Assembly: GCA_945903675.1 (NCBI GenBank) | Contig: CAMDOP010000182.1 | Location: forward strand, 1-6,591 | Origin: Crenothrix polyspora | GTDB lineage: Bacteria > Pseudomonadota > Gammaproteobacteria > Methylococcales > Methylomonadaceae | Length of the DNA stretch: 6,591 nt | Direction: 5' to 3' | Part shown: in pieces, positions 1 to 6,589 of the stretch | How positions within the stretch are numbered: the first letter of the stretch is position 1 | Layout: each line of letters starts with the position of its first letter | Notes under the pieces: model-generated | Told to the model about the DNA's origin: nothing | Database searches by the model: none | The model's input: only the letters and a program-made list of their open reading frames with translations | Translations under genes and position numbers: made by a program

Positions 1-411
1 TTGCCCTGCTTTTAACTTAGATTCAAAATCTAGCTGTTGTAAGTTCTGGTTAGCCGTTAATTGAATACCTGAATCAGCTTGACTCGCATAATTACTACCC
101 GACAGATTATCCCAATAATCTTGACCTAAGCATTGGTAGTGCAAGGCAAAGTTGATATTTCCAGGCAAAGAACTCTGACCTGCTGCTTTAATGATGATTT
201 TTGCTCTCCAGCATTCGTCATCTACGCTCAGTTGATTCTGATAGCTAGCTGATAGAACCTGCCATTCACCTTGCTCACCTGCCCACAATATCTCAACTTT
301 TTTGTCATGACTTATGTTTGCCACTCGCATAACAAAGCATAGCTCTTGTTGAGGGATGCTTTTCTTTCTGGTGATGATATTTTCTACATACAGCAGTTGA
401 ATTTCATGCAT
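1..411 (-). CDS. CBM21 (starch/glycogen-binding) protein, 5' part only
   Basis: The minus strand is open from an ATG at 411 to the window edge, giving 137 codons without a stop; the gene continues outside. Residues about 24-108 look like a carbohydrate-binding module of family 21: a FVMRVAN strand (26-32), a D-K-K-V-E-I strand (36-41), W50, W68, then the hallmark Y99-W100-D101-N102 followed by G105-S106-N107-Y108. In known CBM21 proteins (fungal glucoamylase starch-binding domain, glycogen-targeting subunits of animal protein phosphatase 1) this module holds alpha-glucan. No signal peptide is seen, so it is probably cytoplasmic. The start is well supported: GAGG lies 7 nt upstream and an in-frame TAG lies further upstream with no other usual start codon between. 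It follows glgA by 117 bp on the same strand, so a role at glycogen is likely. After residue 110 the sequence is Gln/Leu-rich linker. The downstream domain (hydrolase, glucanotransferase, phosphorylase or none) cannot be told from here. Confidence 0.8.
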   Translation of the reverse strand, partial: MHEIQLLYVENIITRKKSIPQQELCFVMRVANISHDKKVEILWAGEQGEWQVLSASYQNQLSVDDECWRAKIIIKAAGQSSLPGNINFALHYQCLGQDYWDNLSGSNYASQADSGIQLTANQNLQQLDFESKLKAGQ

Positions 412-417
412 CCGTTG

Positions 418-423
418 ACCTCG
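418..423 (-). promoter_or_regulatory. Ribosome binding site of the CBM21 gene
   Basis: On the minus strand CGAGGT precedes the ATG at 411 by about six bases. It supports this ATG over the out-of-frame ATG four bases further in. Confidence 0.6.
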
Positions 424-441
424 AAATGAACATACAGTCAG

Positions 442-500
442 TTGGAGTGCAATAGCTTCAGCTATTACACTCTAAAACAGCTAAAGCTGTTTTACTCCAA
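442..500. repeat. Nested palindromes between glgA and the CBM21 gene
   Basis: A 59-bp block is bracketed by TTGGAGT (442-448) and its inverted copy ACTCCAA (494-500). Inside are two palindromes side by side. One has arms 445-457 and 460-472, 13 bp with one mismatch that becomes a G-U pair in the minus-strand RNA. The other has perfect 10-bp arms 473-482 and 485-494. Both centre on AGCT-two bases-AGCT and look like diverged copies of one unit. The form resembles REP-type or miniature intergenic repeats. In the minus-strand transcript it would fold into a branched hairpin after the glgA stop, and the A/T-flanked second palindrome could act as a weak terminator or RNA stabiliser. Whether it recurs in the genome cannot be seen here. 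Confidence 0.7.
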
Positions 501-528
501 ACTACGCAACACGCCCCTAATAATCATG

Positions 529-1962
529 TTACAAATTATTGTATAAAGCTAAATACTCTGCAGCAGAGCGTTGCCAAGAAAAGTCTTTGCTCATGGCATT
601 CACCTGCATTTTCTTCCAAGCACTAGGAACATTATATAAAATCAATGCTCGTTTAATCGCTTCTAATAAAGCACCGGCACTCGCCTCATTAAAAACAACT
701 CCGCTTGCTGTGTCTTGAGCTAGGGTTTGCGGTAAAGTATCTGTGACCGTATCCGCTAGACCTCCGGTTTTTCTAACGATAGGAATCGTACCATAGCGTT
801 GACTATACATTTGATTTAAGCCACAGGGTTCAAATTTAGAAGGCATTAAAAAGATATCTGCACCGGCTTCAATTACATGAGCCAAGACTTCATCATATCC
901 TAGTTTAATCGCAATTTTGTTAGGATACTCATCAGCCAAGACTTGTAGCTGTTTTTCATAAGCTTTATCGCCATTGCCTAACAACACAAATTGTAAATTC
1001 ATACTCATCATTTCAGGTAGACATTCGATTAGCAAATCGATACCTTTTTGTTCAACTAAGCGACCTATCAATGAAAACAACGGTATTTTATCATCAATTG
1101 CTAGGCCAAACTGTCGTTGAACCTCAGCTTTATTAGGTCGTTTTTTAGTAAGCGTTGTTGCTGTATAGGTTTGGCTAATATAAGGATCTACTTCAGGATT
1201 CCAGTGCCCTAAATCAATACCATTAATAATACCGCCCAAAGAGGCTTTACGAGAAGCAAGTAGGCCTTCAAACCCATAACCAAACTCTGCCGTTTGAATT
1301 TCTAGCGCATAACTGGGACTGACCGTGGTAATGAAATCCGCATAGACTAAACCACCTTTAATAAAAGATAGCTTGTCATAAAACTCCAAACCAGCGATGT
1401 GCCACAAGGGTCCGGGTATATTTAAATCATAAATCGTCGCTTTTGGGAACAAGCCCTGATAAGCCATATTGTGTATGGTAAAGACCGTCTTAGGACGTTC
1501 ATATTCTAAAGATAATAAAGCCGGAACTAAGCCTGTTTGCCAATCATTACAATGCACGATATCCGGCTTCCAATCTAAGTAAGCTCTATCCATCGCTATT
1601 TCCACGGCAATCTTACAAAATAAAGCGAACCGTTCGGCATTATTAGGCCAAGGTTCGCCCAATTCATCCACATAAGGATTACCCGGCAAATTAAAATAAC
1701 TCGGATAATCGACCAGTAATACCGTTACCTGTGTGCCAGGAAGTCGAGTTTCCAGAATATTAACATTACGATTATCAACCCTTACTGTACAAAGAAATCG
1801 CACTTCTTCAGTGATTTTCAAAGACTGATATCTAGGCAAAATCAACTTGATATCTTGAGACAATTCAGCCAAGGCTATAGGTAAACTACCACAGACATCA
1901 GCAAGTCCACCCGTCTTAATGAGCGGATGAACTTCACTGCTTACAAAAAGAATTTTTTTCAT
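529..1962 (-). CDS. glgA: Glycogen synthase GlgA (ADP-glucose, GT5)
   Basis: This enzyme transfers glucose from ADP-glucose to the non-reducing end of an alpha-1,4-glucan, the chain-elongation step of bacterial glycogen synthesis in the cytoplasm. The protein has 477 residues, the same as E. coli GlgA. It has the two-domain GT-B layout of family GT5. The N-terminal domain opens with the nucleotide-sugar loop K16-T-G-G-L and carries HCNDW (137-141) and HNMAYQG (164-170). The C-terminal domain begins near INGIDLGHWNPEVDP and carries R301 and K306 of the RLVEQKG motif. E378 lies in PSKFEPCGLNQ, matching E. coli Glu377, and a second TGGLADTV stands at 399-406. The start is the canonical MKKILFVSSEV. 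No good Shine-Dalgarno is seen upstream, only AGAATCTG, so translation may be weak or depend on readthrough from glgB. It lies 90 bp after glgB, with a terminator-like hairpin between them. Identity is near certain. Confidence 0.97.
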   Translation of the reverse strand: MKKILFVSSEVHPLIKTGGLADVCGSLPIALAELSQDIKLILPRYQSLKITEEVRFLCTVRVDNRNVNILETRLPGTQVTVLLVDYPSYFNLPGNPYVDELGEPWPNNAERFALFCKIAVEIAMDRAYLDWKPDIVHCNDWQTGLVPALLSLEYERPKTVFTIHNMAYQGLFPKATIYDLNIPGPLWHIAGLEFYDKLSFIKGGLVYADFITTVSPSYALEIQTAEFGYGFEGLLASRKASLGGIINGIDLGHWNPEVDPYISQTYTATTLTKKRPNKAEVQRQFGLAIDDKIPLFSLIGRLVEQKGIDLLIECLPEMMSMNLQFVLLGNGDKAYEKQLQVLADEYPNKIAIKLGYDEVLAHVIEAGADIFLMPSKFEPCGLNQMYSQRYGTIPIVRKTGGLADTVTDTLPQTLAQDTASGVVFNEASAGALLEAIKRALILYNVPSAWKKMQVNAMSKDFSWQRSAAEYLALYNNL

Positions 1963-1984
1963 CAGATTCTATGTTTTAGTTAGT

Positions 1985-2041
1985 AAAAACAGGCTAAAGG
2001 CAAAGGGCAAAAACATCAGACTTAACCTTTCGCCTTTAGCC
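1985..2041 (-). terminator. Terminator-like hairpin between glgB and glgA
   Basis: Read on the minus strand, the arm at 2041-2026 pairs with 2006-1992. The core is a perfect 10-bp stem of GGCTAAAGGC with GCCTTTAGCC, then a one-base bulge and five more pairs, closing a loop of about 19 nt. Two bases after the stem come five Ts (1989-1985). This is the form of an intrinsic terminator, starting 11 bp after the glgB stop. It ends only 22 bp before the glgA start, so it may attenuate rather than stop transcription, or protect the glgB mRNA end. A shifted partner (GGCTAAGGGC, about 2040-2049) could compete for the same 3' arm. Confidence 0.6.
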
Positions 2042-2052
2042 CTTAGCCTTTC

Positions 2053-4509
2053 TTATACCTTTAAAATTAAAGCGCCCAACGGCGGCAAGTTAAGACTGAT
2101 AGAATGAGGTAAATTCATCCATGGAGTAGGCTCTGAAACCACTACACCATTACCGGTATTGCTACCACTGTAATAATGAGAATCCGAGTTAAAAATTTCG
2201 GCGTAGGCTCCTGCCTCAGGAACGCCTAAGCGATAATTCATTCTAGGCACTGGCGTAAAATTAAGAATGACAATTAACTCTTCAAAAGCACTCTTACGTC
2301 TGTAACTAATAATGGACTGTTCAACATCATGACAGTCTATCCATTCAAAACCTTGATGATCAAAGTCATGTGTAAACAAAGCCGGATGAGTTTTATAAAG
2401 ATGATTTAAATCCTTCACCAAGGTTTGTGTACCTTTATGATGCGGGTAATCCAGCACATACCAATCTAAATCTTTATTGGCATTCCATTCGGTACCTTGA
2501 CCAAACTCACAGCCCATAAATAACAGCTTTTTACCCGGATAAGTATACATAAACGTATATAATAAGCGCAGATTAGCAAATCGTTGCCACTCATCACCCG
2601 GCATTTTATTCAATAATGAACCTTTACCATGGACCACTTCATCATGTGAAAAAGGTAAAGCGAAGTTCTCAGTAAACGCATAGAGCATACCGAAGGTCAG
2701 GCTATCATGATGATATTTACGATGTATAGGCTCTTCACTCATGTAAGACAGCACATCATGCATCCAGCCCATGTTCCACTTCATCGAGAAGCCTAAGCCG
2801 CCTGTCCAAGTTGGGCGTGTAACCTGTGGCCATGAGGTAGATTCTTCAGCCATCATTACCGTACCGGGATGTAAATCATGAGTAACGGCATTGAGCTCTC
2901 TAAAAAAGTCTATGGCTTCCAGATTTTCATTACCGCCATATTGATTGGCTACCCAATCATGTTCTTCACGGGAATAATCTAAATACAACATAGAGGCGAC
3001 AGCATCGACTCTTAATCCATCTAAGTGAAACTCTTCCAACCAAAAGTTAGCACTGGCCAATAAAAAGTTTTTCACTTCATTACGGCCATAATTGTAAATT
3101 AAAGTCCCCCAATCACGATGTTCACCTTTACGGGGATCTTCATGTTCATACAAAGCGCTACCGTCAAACCGCGCCAAGGCAAATGCATCTTTTGGGAAAT
3201 GAGCAGGTACCCAATCAAGAATAACGCCTATGCCATTTTGATGGCAGGTATCAACAAAATAGCGAAAATCATCGGGTGAACCATGACGACTAGTTGGCGC
3301 AAAATAACCCGTAGTTTGATAACCCCAAGAACCATCAAACGGATGCTCAGTAATAGGCAATAACTCAATATGTGTAAAGCCCATCTGCTTAACATATTCA
3401 ACTAAATCGACAGCCAATTCACGATAAGTCAGAAAATTACCTTGATTATCGCGTTTCCAAGAACCTAGATGTACCTCATAAATAGCCATAGGCTGATGCA
3501 GCCATTCATGTTTAGCTCTTGCCGTTAACCATAAATTATCTTTCCAAGTATAAGTATCGGGCTTAACTACAATAGAGGAGGTATTAGGCCTAAACTCAAA
3601 CTGTTGACCATAAGGATCAGTTTTAAGTAAGATTTCATTACTAAAGCGATTTAATATTTCAAACTTATAGTAACAACCCTCTTTCAAGCCGGGTATAAAA
3701 ATCTCCCAAATACCACTACCACCCAAACTACGCATCGGGTTACAACGTCCATCCCACTGATTAAAATCACCGACCACACTGACACGACCCGCACTAGGCG
3801 CCCAAACAGTAAATAAGACACCGTTTATATCATCGACACTGTGTAAATGTGCACCCAACTTTTGATATACATGCCAATGTTTGCCTTCAGCAAATAAATA
3901 TTGATCAAATTCGGGTAATTGCGTGCCAAAATCATAGGGATCATAAGTTTCATGACGGTAGCCGCTTTTATCTAGCCAAACTAACTGATAATGTGCGGGC
4001 AATGTTTCTGGCTGAACACTGGCTTGAAAAAAATCACTCCCTGTAATTCTTTCTAACTCTAAGCCATTATGACTAAAACTGACTGATTCAGCATAAGGCA
4101 GATAAATAGTAATCTGTATGAGTTCTTTCTTAGCATGGCGTCCCAACACAGAAAAAGGGTCATGGTGTTTAGCTTCCATGATTTTTAACATGTCATTAGT
4201 TAGCAGCTTATTTTTGACTGTTTTGATCGTAGATGTCTCTATATCAACCTTCTTAATCGTTGTTTTAGTCGTTATTTTTGGCTCTACAAGCTTAGTCACT
4301 TTAGATTCCGGCTTTATAATCTCAGCACTCTTGGCTTTAGAAACAGACTTAGGTTTTACACTTTTTTGGCTCACAGCTTTAACTTTAGGTAACGCAGGCT
4401 TATCTGCTTTCACTTTAGTCGCTTTAGGTTTAGGCGTGCTCGCTACCGGTTTTTCGGTTAGCAAATCAGTCGCATCAGAATCAAGTGTATTATTAGAATC
4501 CTTTATCAC
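2053..4509 (-). CDS. glgB: 1,4-alpha-glucan branching enzyme GlgB with Lys-rich N-terminal tail
   Basis: GlgB cuts an alpha-1,4 chain and rejoins the piece through an alpha-1,6 bond, making glycogen branches. The protein has 818 residues; E. coli GlgB has 728. Residues 1-100 are a low-complexity tail with 23 Lys and 8 Pro and no Gly, Arg, His, Cys or aromatic residue. The usual enzyme starts near 105 (HHDPFSVLG at 115-123). Next come the N1 beta domain, a CBM48 domain (about 228-320, FTVWAPSAGRVSVVGDFNQWDG), the GH13 barrel (about 340-700) and a C-terminal beta domain. All four GH13 motifs are present: DWVPAHF (432-438); GLRVDAV with nucleophile D502; acid/base E555; and SHDE with D623. These equal E. 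coli D405, E458 and D526 with an offset of 97. The start is GTG at 4509, with GAGG nine bases upstream; no in-frame ATG lies before the upstream stop. It is divergent from glgC. Function is near certain; the tail's role is unknown. Confidence 0.97.
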   Translation of the reverse strand: MIKDSNNTLDSDATDLLTEKPVASTPKPKATKVKADKPALPKVKAVSQKSVKPKSVSKAKSAEIIKPESKVTKLVEPKITTKTTIKKVDIETSTIKTVKNKLLTNDMLKIMEAKHHDPFSVLGRHAKKELIQITIYLPYAESVSFSHNGLELERITGSDFFQASVQPETLPAHYQLVWLDKSGYRHETYDPYDFGTQLPEFDQYLFAEGKHWHVYQKLGAHLHSVDDINGVLFTVWAPSAGRVSVVGDFNQWDGRCNPMRSLGGSGIWEIFIPGLKEGCYYKFEILNRFSNEILLKTDPYGQQFEFRPNTSSIVVKPDTYTWKDNLWLTARAKHEWLHQPMAIYEVHLGSWKRDNQGNFLTYRELAVDLVEYVKQMGFTHIELLPITEHPFDGSWGYQTTGYFAPTSRHGSPDDFRYFVDTCHQNGIGVILDWVPAHFPKDAFALARFDGSALYEHEDPRKGEHRDWGTLIYNYGRNEVKNFLLASANFWLEEFHLDGLRVDAVASMLYLDYSREEHDWVANQYGGNENLEAIDFFRELNAVTHDLHPGTVMMAEESTSWPQVTRPTWTGGLGFSMKWNMGWMHDVLSYMSEEPIHRKYHHDSLTFGMLYAFTENFALPFSHDEVVHGKGSLLNKMPGDEWQRFANLRLLYTFMYTYPGKKLLFMGCEFGQGTEWNANKDLDWYVLDYPHHKGTQTLVKDLNHLYKTHPALFTHDFDHQGFEWIDCHDVEQSIISYRRKSAFEELIVILNFTPVPRMNYRLGVPEAGAYAEIFNSDSHYYSGSNTGNGVVVSEPTPWMNLPHSISLNLPPLGALILKV

Positions 4510-4603
4510 TTTGAATGGCCTCGGTGTAGTAGTAGAATGAATGTCTAGTAAATCTTACCAAATAACTAAGCGTTGTAATATCTATATCAACATGGGATGA
4601 AAA
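4510..4603. promoter_or_regulatory. Divergent glgB/glgC promoter region
   Basis: These 94 bp separate the two divergent starts and must hold the promoter of glgC, and probably that of the glgB-glgA side. Candidates are weak. On the minus strand an extended -10, TGgTAAGAT (about 4551-4559), lies about 40 bp before the glgB GTG. On the plus strand TAATAT (4576-4581) sits 22 bp before the glgC ATG. Neither has a convincing -35 box, and no clear operator dyad is visible. The glgB ribosome binding site is GAGG (4519-4522), and that of glgC is GGGA (4594-4597). Confidence 0.4.
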
Positions 4604-5884
4604 ATGTCAGAGTCTAATCATCATAAACAGGAACAAAACATCGGTCATTTAACCCGTAATACCATTGCCTTAATATTGGCAGGAGGACGCGGTTCAAGAC
4701 TCGTCAACATGACCGACTGGCGCGCCAAACCTGCCGTACCCTTTGGCGGCAAGTTTAGAATCATAGACTTTCCTTTATCCAATTGTGTCAATTCAGGTAT
4801 CCGTAAAATAGGTATTTTAACCCAATATAAATCTGACTCATTGATACGTCACATCCAGCAAGGCTGGGGGTTTTTACGTGGGGAATTTGGCGAATATGTA
4901 GATTTAATGCCGGCTCAGCAACGTCATGGTGAAGATTCATGGTATAAAGGCACTGCTGATGCTATCTATCAAAACATTGATATATTGCGAACTCGCAAGC
5001 CTAAGCATATTTTAATTCTAGCTGGCGATCATATCTACAAAATGGATTATGGCGCAATGCTTGCCGATCACATAGAAAAAAATGCTGACCTTACTATCGG
5101 CTGCTTAGAGGTTTCACTAGAAGAAGCCACCGCCTTTGGTGTGATGGATGTTGATGTAAACCGCAGGGTTAAAGCTTTTGTTGAAAAGCCAGAACATCCC
5201 CCAGTCATGCCAGGTAGAACCGATACGGCGCTTGCTTCTATGGGTATTTATATTTTTAATGCCGACTTCTTATTTGAACAATTACAAAAAGATGCCGATA
5301 CAGTAGGCTCTAGTAATGATTTCGGTAAAGATATTATTCCTGCCGTTATCGATAAATATATAGTCAATGCCTATCCCTTTTTAGATTTACAAAGTGGAGA
5401 ACAAAGCTATTGGCGTGATGTAGGTACTATTGATGCATACTGGTCAGCCAATATGGAGCTGATTGGCGTCAATCCTGCCATGAACTTATATGACAATACT
5501 TGGCCTATCTGGACGCATCAAGAACAAACACCACCCGCTAAATTTGTTTTTGATGATGATGATCGTCGAGGACTGGCCGTTGACTCTATGGTCTCTGGTG
5601 GTTGTGTCATATCCGGTGCACAAGTCAAACATTCCTTATTATTTTCCAATGTGCGTGTTAATTCTTATACTAGCGTACAAGATTCTATAATTTTGCCTCA
5701 AGTTAATATCGGTAGACATTGCCGTATTAGCAAAGCCATTATAGAAAAAGGCTGTGATATTCCAGAAGGCACTATTATTGGCGAAGATAGAGCTGAAGAT
5801 GAAAGACGTTTTCATGTCAGTCAGGGCGGTATAGTCTTAGTGACACCTGACATGCTCGGACAAAAACTACACTATGTACGTTAA
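4604..5884 (+). CDS. glgC: Glucose-1-phosphate adenylyltransferase GlgC
   Basis: GlgC makes ADP-glucose and pyrophosphate from ATP and glucose-1-phosphate, the committed and usually allosterically controlled step of glycogen synthesis. The protein has 426 residues against 431 in E. coli and aligns with almost no gaps over its first 200. The N-terminal nucleotidyltransferase domain has LILAGGRGSRL (23-33), RAKPAVPFGGKFRIIDF (40-56), Y114, the LAGDHIYK loop with catalytic D142, and FVEKP with K195, the glucose-1-phosphate-binding Lys. WRDVGT follows at 270-275. The C-terminal left-handed beta-helix includes SGGCVISG (331-338) and IPEGTIIGED (386-395). One difference stands out: E. coli Lys39, at the fructose-1,6-bisphosphate activator site, is Trp39 here, so regulation may differ. 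GGGA lies six bases before the ATG. The gene is divergent from glgB and no close gene follows, so it is probably monocistronic. Confidence 0.97.
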   Translation: MSESNHHKQEQNIGHLTRNTIALILAGGRGSRLVNMTDWRAKPAVPFGGKFRIIDFPLSNCVNSGIRKIGILTQYKSDSLIRHIQQGWGFLRGEFGEYVDLMPAQQRHGEDSWYKGTADAIYQNIDILRTRKPKHILILAGDHIYKMDYGAMLADHIEKNADLTIGCLEVSLEEATAFGVMDVDVNRRVKAFVEKPEHPPVMPGRTDTALASMGIYIFNADFLFEQLQKDADTVGSSNDFGKDIIPAVIDKYIVNAYPFLDLQSGEQSYWRDVGTIDAYWSANMELIGVNPAMNLYDNTWPIWTHQEQTPPAKFVFDDDDRRGLAVDSMVSGGCVISGAQVKHSLLFSNVRVNSYTSVQDSIILPQVNIGRHCRISKAIIEKGCDIPEGTIIGEDRAEDERRFHVSQGGIVLVTPDMLGQKLHYVR

Positions 5885-5900
5885 ATAATTCGCTTATACA

Positions 5901-5930
5901 TGCCCTAGCAACTTAGCCTTGCTTAGGGCA
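5901..5930 (+). terminator. Possible glgC 3' hairpin without a T-run
   Basis: TGCCCTAGCAA (5901-5911) pairs with TTGCTTAGGGCA (5919-5930), 11 pairs with one bulged base and a 7-nt loop, starting 16 bp after the glgC stop. No run of T follows on either strand. It could therefore be a 3'-end stabiliser or part of Rho-dependent termination rather than a classic intrinsic terminator. Confidence 0.35.
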
Positions 5931-6077
5931 TTAGCAAAGCGTTCATGTCATCAAATTCAATGTATCATCTGCAAAGTCGCTGTCTTTCATTACAAAGCAT
6001 ATAGTCCAAAAGCCTCATCACCCATGACACTGCTGGAGTCATAGGGTATTAAAGTACATAATCAACTATTGTTCACA

Positions 6078-6106
6078 CTTACATTTAGTTGTGTTCAACA
6101 TATTAT
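6078..6106 (+). promoter_or_regulatory. Candidate sigma-70-type promoter of the SmbP-like gene
   Basis: CTTACA (6078-6083, 4 of 6 consensus bases) and TATTAT (6101-6106, 5 of 6) are separated by exactly 17 bp. A start near 6113 would give a leader of about 90 nt. TGTTCA occurs at 6070-6075 and again at 6092-6097, 22 bp apart, flanking the -35 box; this could be an operator or chance. Confidence 0.35.
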
Positions 6107-6190
6107 GGTGGTAGTGTTAGCCTCGCTGGTATCTAACTCTAATAATAAATAAGTGGATATAAGCAATAATAACAACACTATAAAAAAAAT

Positions 6191-6196
6191 GAGGAG
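6191..6196 (+). promoter_or_regulatory. Strong ribosome binding site of the SmbP-like gene
   Basis: GAGGAG stands five bases before the ATG at 6202, the strongest Shine-Dalgarno in the window. It follows a run of eight A, which may keep the site unpaired. It suggests high expression and fixes the start. Confidence 0.8.
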
Positions 6197-6201
6197 TAAT
6201 T

Positions 6202-6540
6202 ATGAATAAATTAACTACAGTATTGGCAGGTCTACTTTTAACTCTAAGCGCCAACGTATTTGCTGAGCAGCATGCTGATGCCGCATTAAAGCATGCAACA
6301 GCAGCTTCAGCGCAAGGTAAAGCAGGTAGTGCTGGCGGACTAGTAGAGCACGCCAAATTGGCCTTAGATGAATCAGCATCAGCCTCTTTAGTAGCAAAAA
6401 GTATTGCTAAAAATCATATAGATGAAGCTGGTGAATTGCTACAAAAAGCAGTTCATGAAGGTAATTTAAGCCATGCACCCGCAGCAACAAAATTAGTTGA
6501 TGCAGCAATCGTTCATCTTAACAGCATCCCTAAAAAATAA
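6202..6540 (+). CDS. SmbP-like small periplasmic protein, putative metal-binding
   Basis: This 112-residue protein has a clear Sec signal peptide: a Lys3 n-region, a hydrophobic stretch at 6-17, and a V-F-A site cleaved after residue 21. The mature part of about 91 residues is Ala-rich, helical and free of Cys, Trp, Tyr and Phe. It resembles SmbP, the small copper-binding four-helix periplasmic protein of Nitrosomonas europaea, in patterns such as ALKHA-x6-GK-x6-LVEHAKLAL. Seven His remain (24, 31, 50, 72, 85, 91, 105). There are two similar halves, about 24-57 and 72-107, which align at H24/H72 and G39/G87 and suggest an internal duplication of about 48 residues forming a helix-pair repeat. 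It is less His-rich than I recall for N. europaea SmbP, so metal binding is plausible but unproven. It has its own promoter candidate, ribosome binding site and terminator, so it is a separate unit from the glycogen genes. Confidence 0.75.
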   Translation: MNKLTTVLAGLLLTLSANVFAEQHADAALKHATAASAQGKAGSAGGLVEHAKLALDESASASLVAKSIAKNHIDEAGELLQKAVHEGNLSHAPAATKLVDAAIVHLNSIPKK

Positions 6541-6557
6541 GCACTAACTGCATAATC

Positions 6558-6589
6558 AAACAGGCTGCATCCTTAGGCAGCCTGTTTTT
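6558..6589 (+). terminator. Intrinsic terminator of the SmbP-like gene
   Basis: A perfect 11-bp inverted repeat, AAACAGGCTGC (6558-6568) with GCAGCCTGTTT (6577-6587), closes an 8-nt loop. The downstream arm runs into five Ts (6585-6589). It begins 17 bp after the stop codon. The A-flanked 5' arm could also let it work on the opposite strand. Confidence 0.88.

Larger units (their letters stand above)
5885..6201. other. 317-bp gap between glgC and the SmbP-like gene
   Basis: I find no convincing gene here; the longest ATG reading frame noticed on the plus strand is about 19 codons (from 5945) and has no ribosome binding site. The gap holds a bulged hairpin just after glgC (5901-5930), a small dyad of CCCATGAC with GTCATAGGG (6021-6046), a candidate promoter near 6078-6106, and an A-run (6182-6189) before the ribosome binding site of the next gene. 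Confidence 0.6.

Noticed and set aside
3849..4046. 65-codon plus-strand open frame inside glgB
   Set aside because: It lies antisense to the well-conserved region ahead of the GlgB CBM48 domain, and its product has no recognisable features.
4118..4540. 140-codon plus-strand open frame opposite the GlgB tail
   Set aside because: It mirrors the low-complexity Lys codons of glgB, giving a Leu/Val/Ser-rich hydrophobic product. The glgB frame has a better start and continues into a conserved enzyme.
5490..5690. 66-codon plus-strand open frame inside glgC
   Set aside because: It overlaps the conserved GlgC C-terminal domain in another frame, so it is a shadow.
5945..6004. Tiny plus-strand frame of about 19 codons after glgC
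   Set aside because: It has no ribosome binding site, no recognisable product and a length expected by chance.
6021..6046. Small dyad CCCATGAC / GTCATAGGG in the gap after glgC
   Set aside because: It has only eight pairs with a bulge, no T-run and no clear position relative to a promoter, so I did not call it an operator or terminator.
6117..6397. Two minus-strand open frames opposite the SmbP-like gene
   Set aside because: Both are shadows of its Ala-rich codons. The plus-strand gene has a signal peptide, ribosome binding site and terminator.
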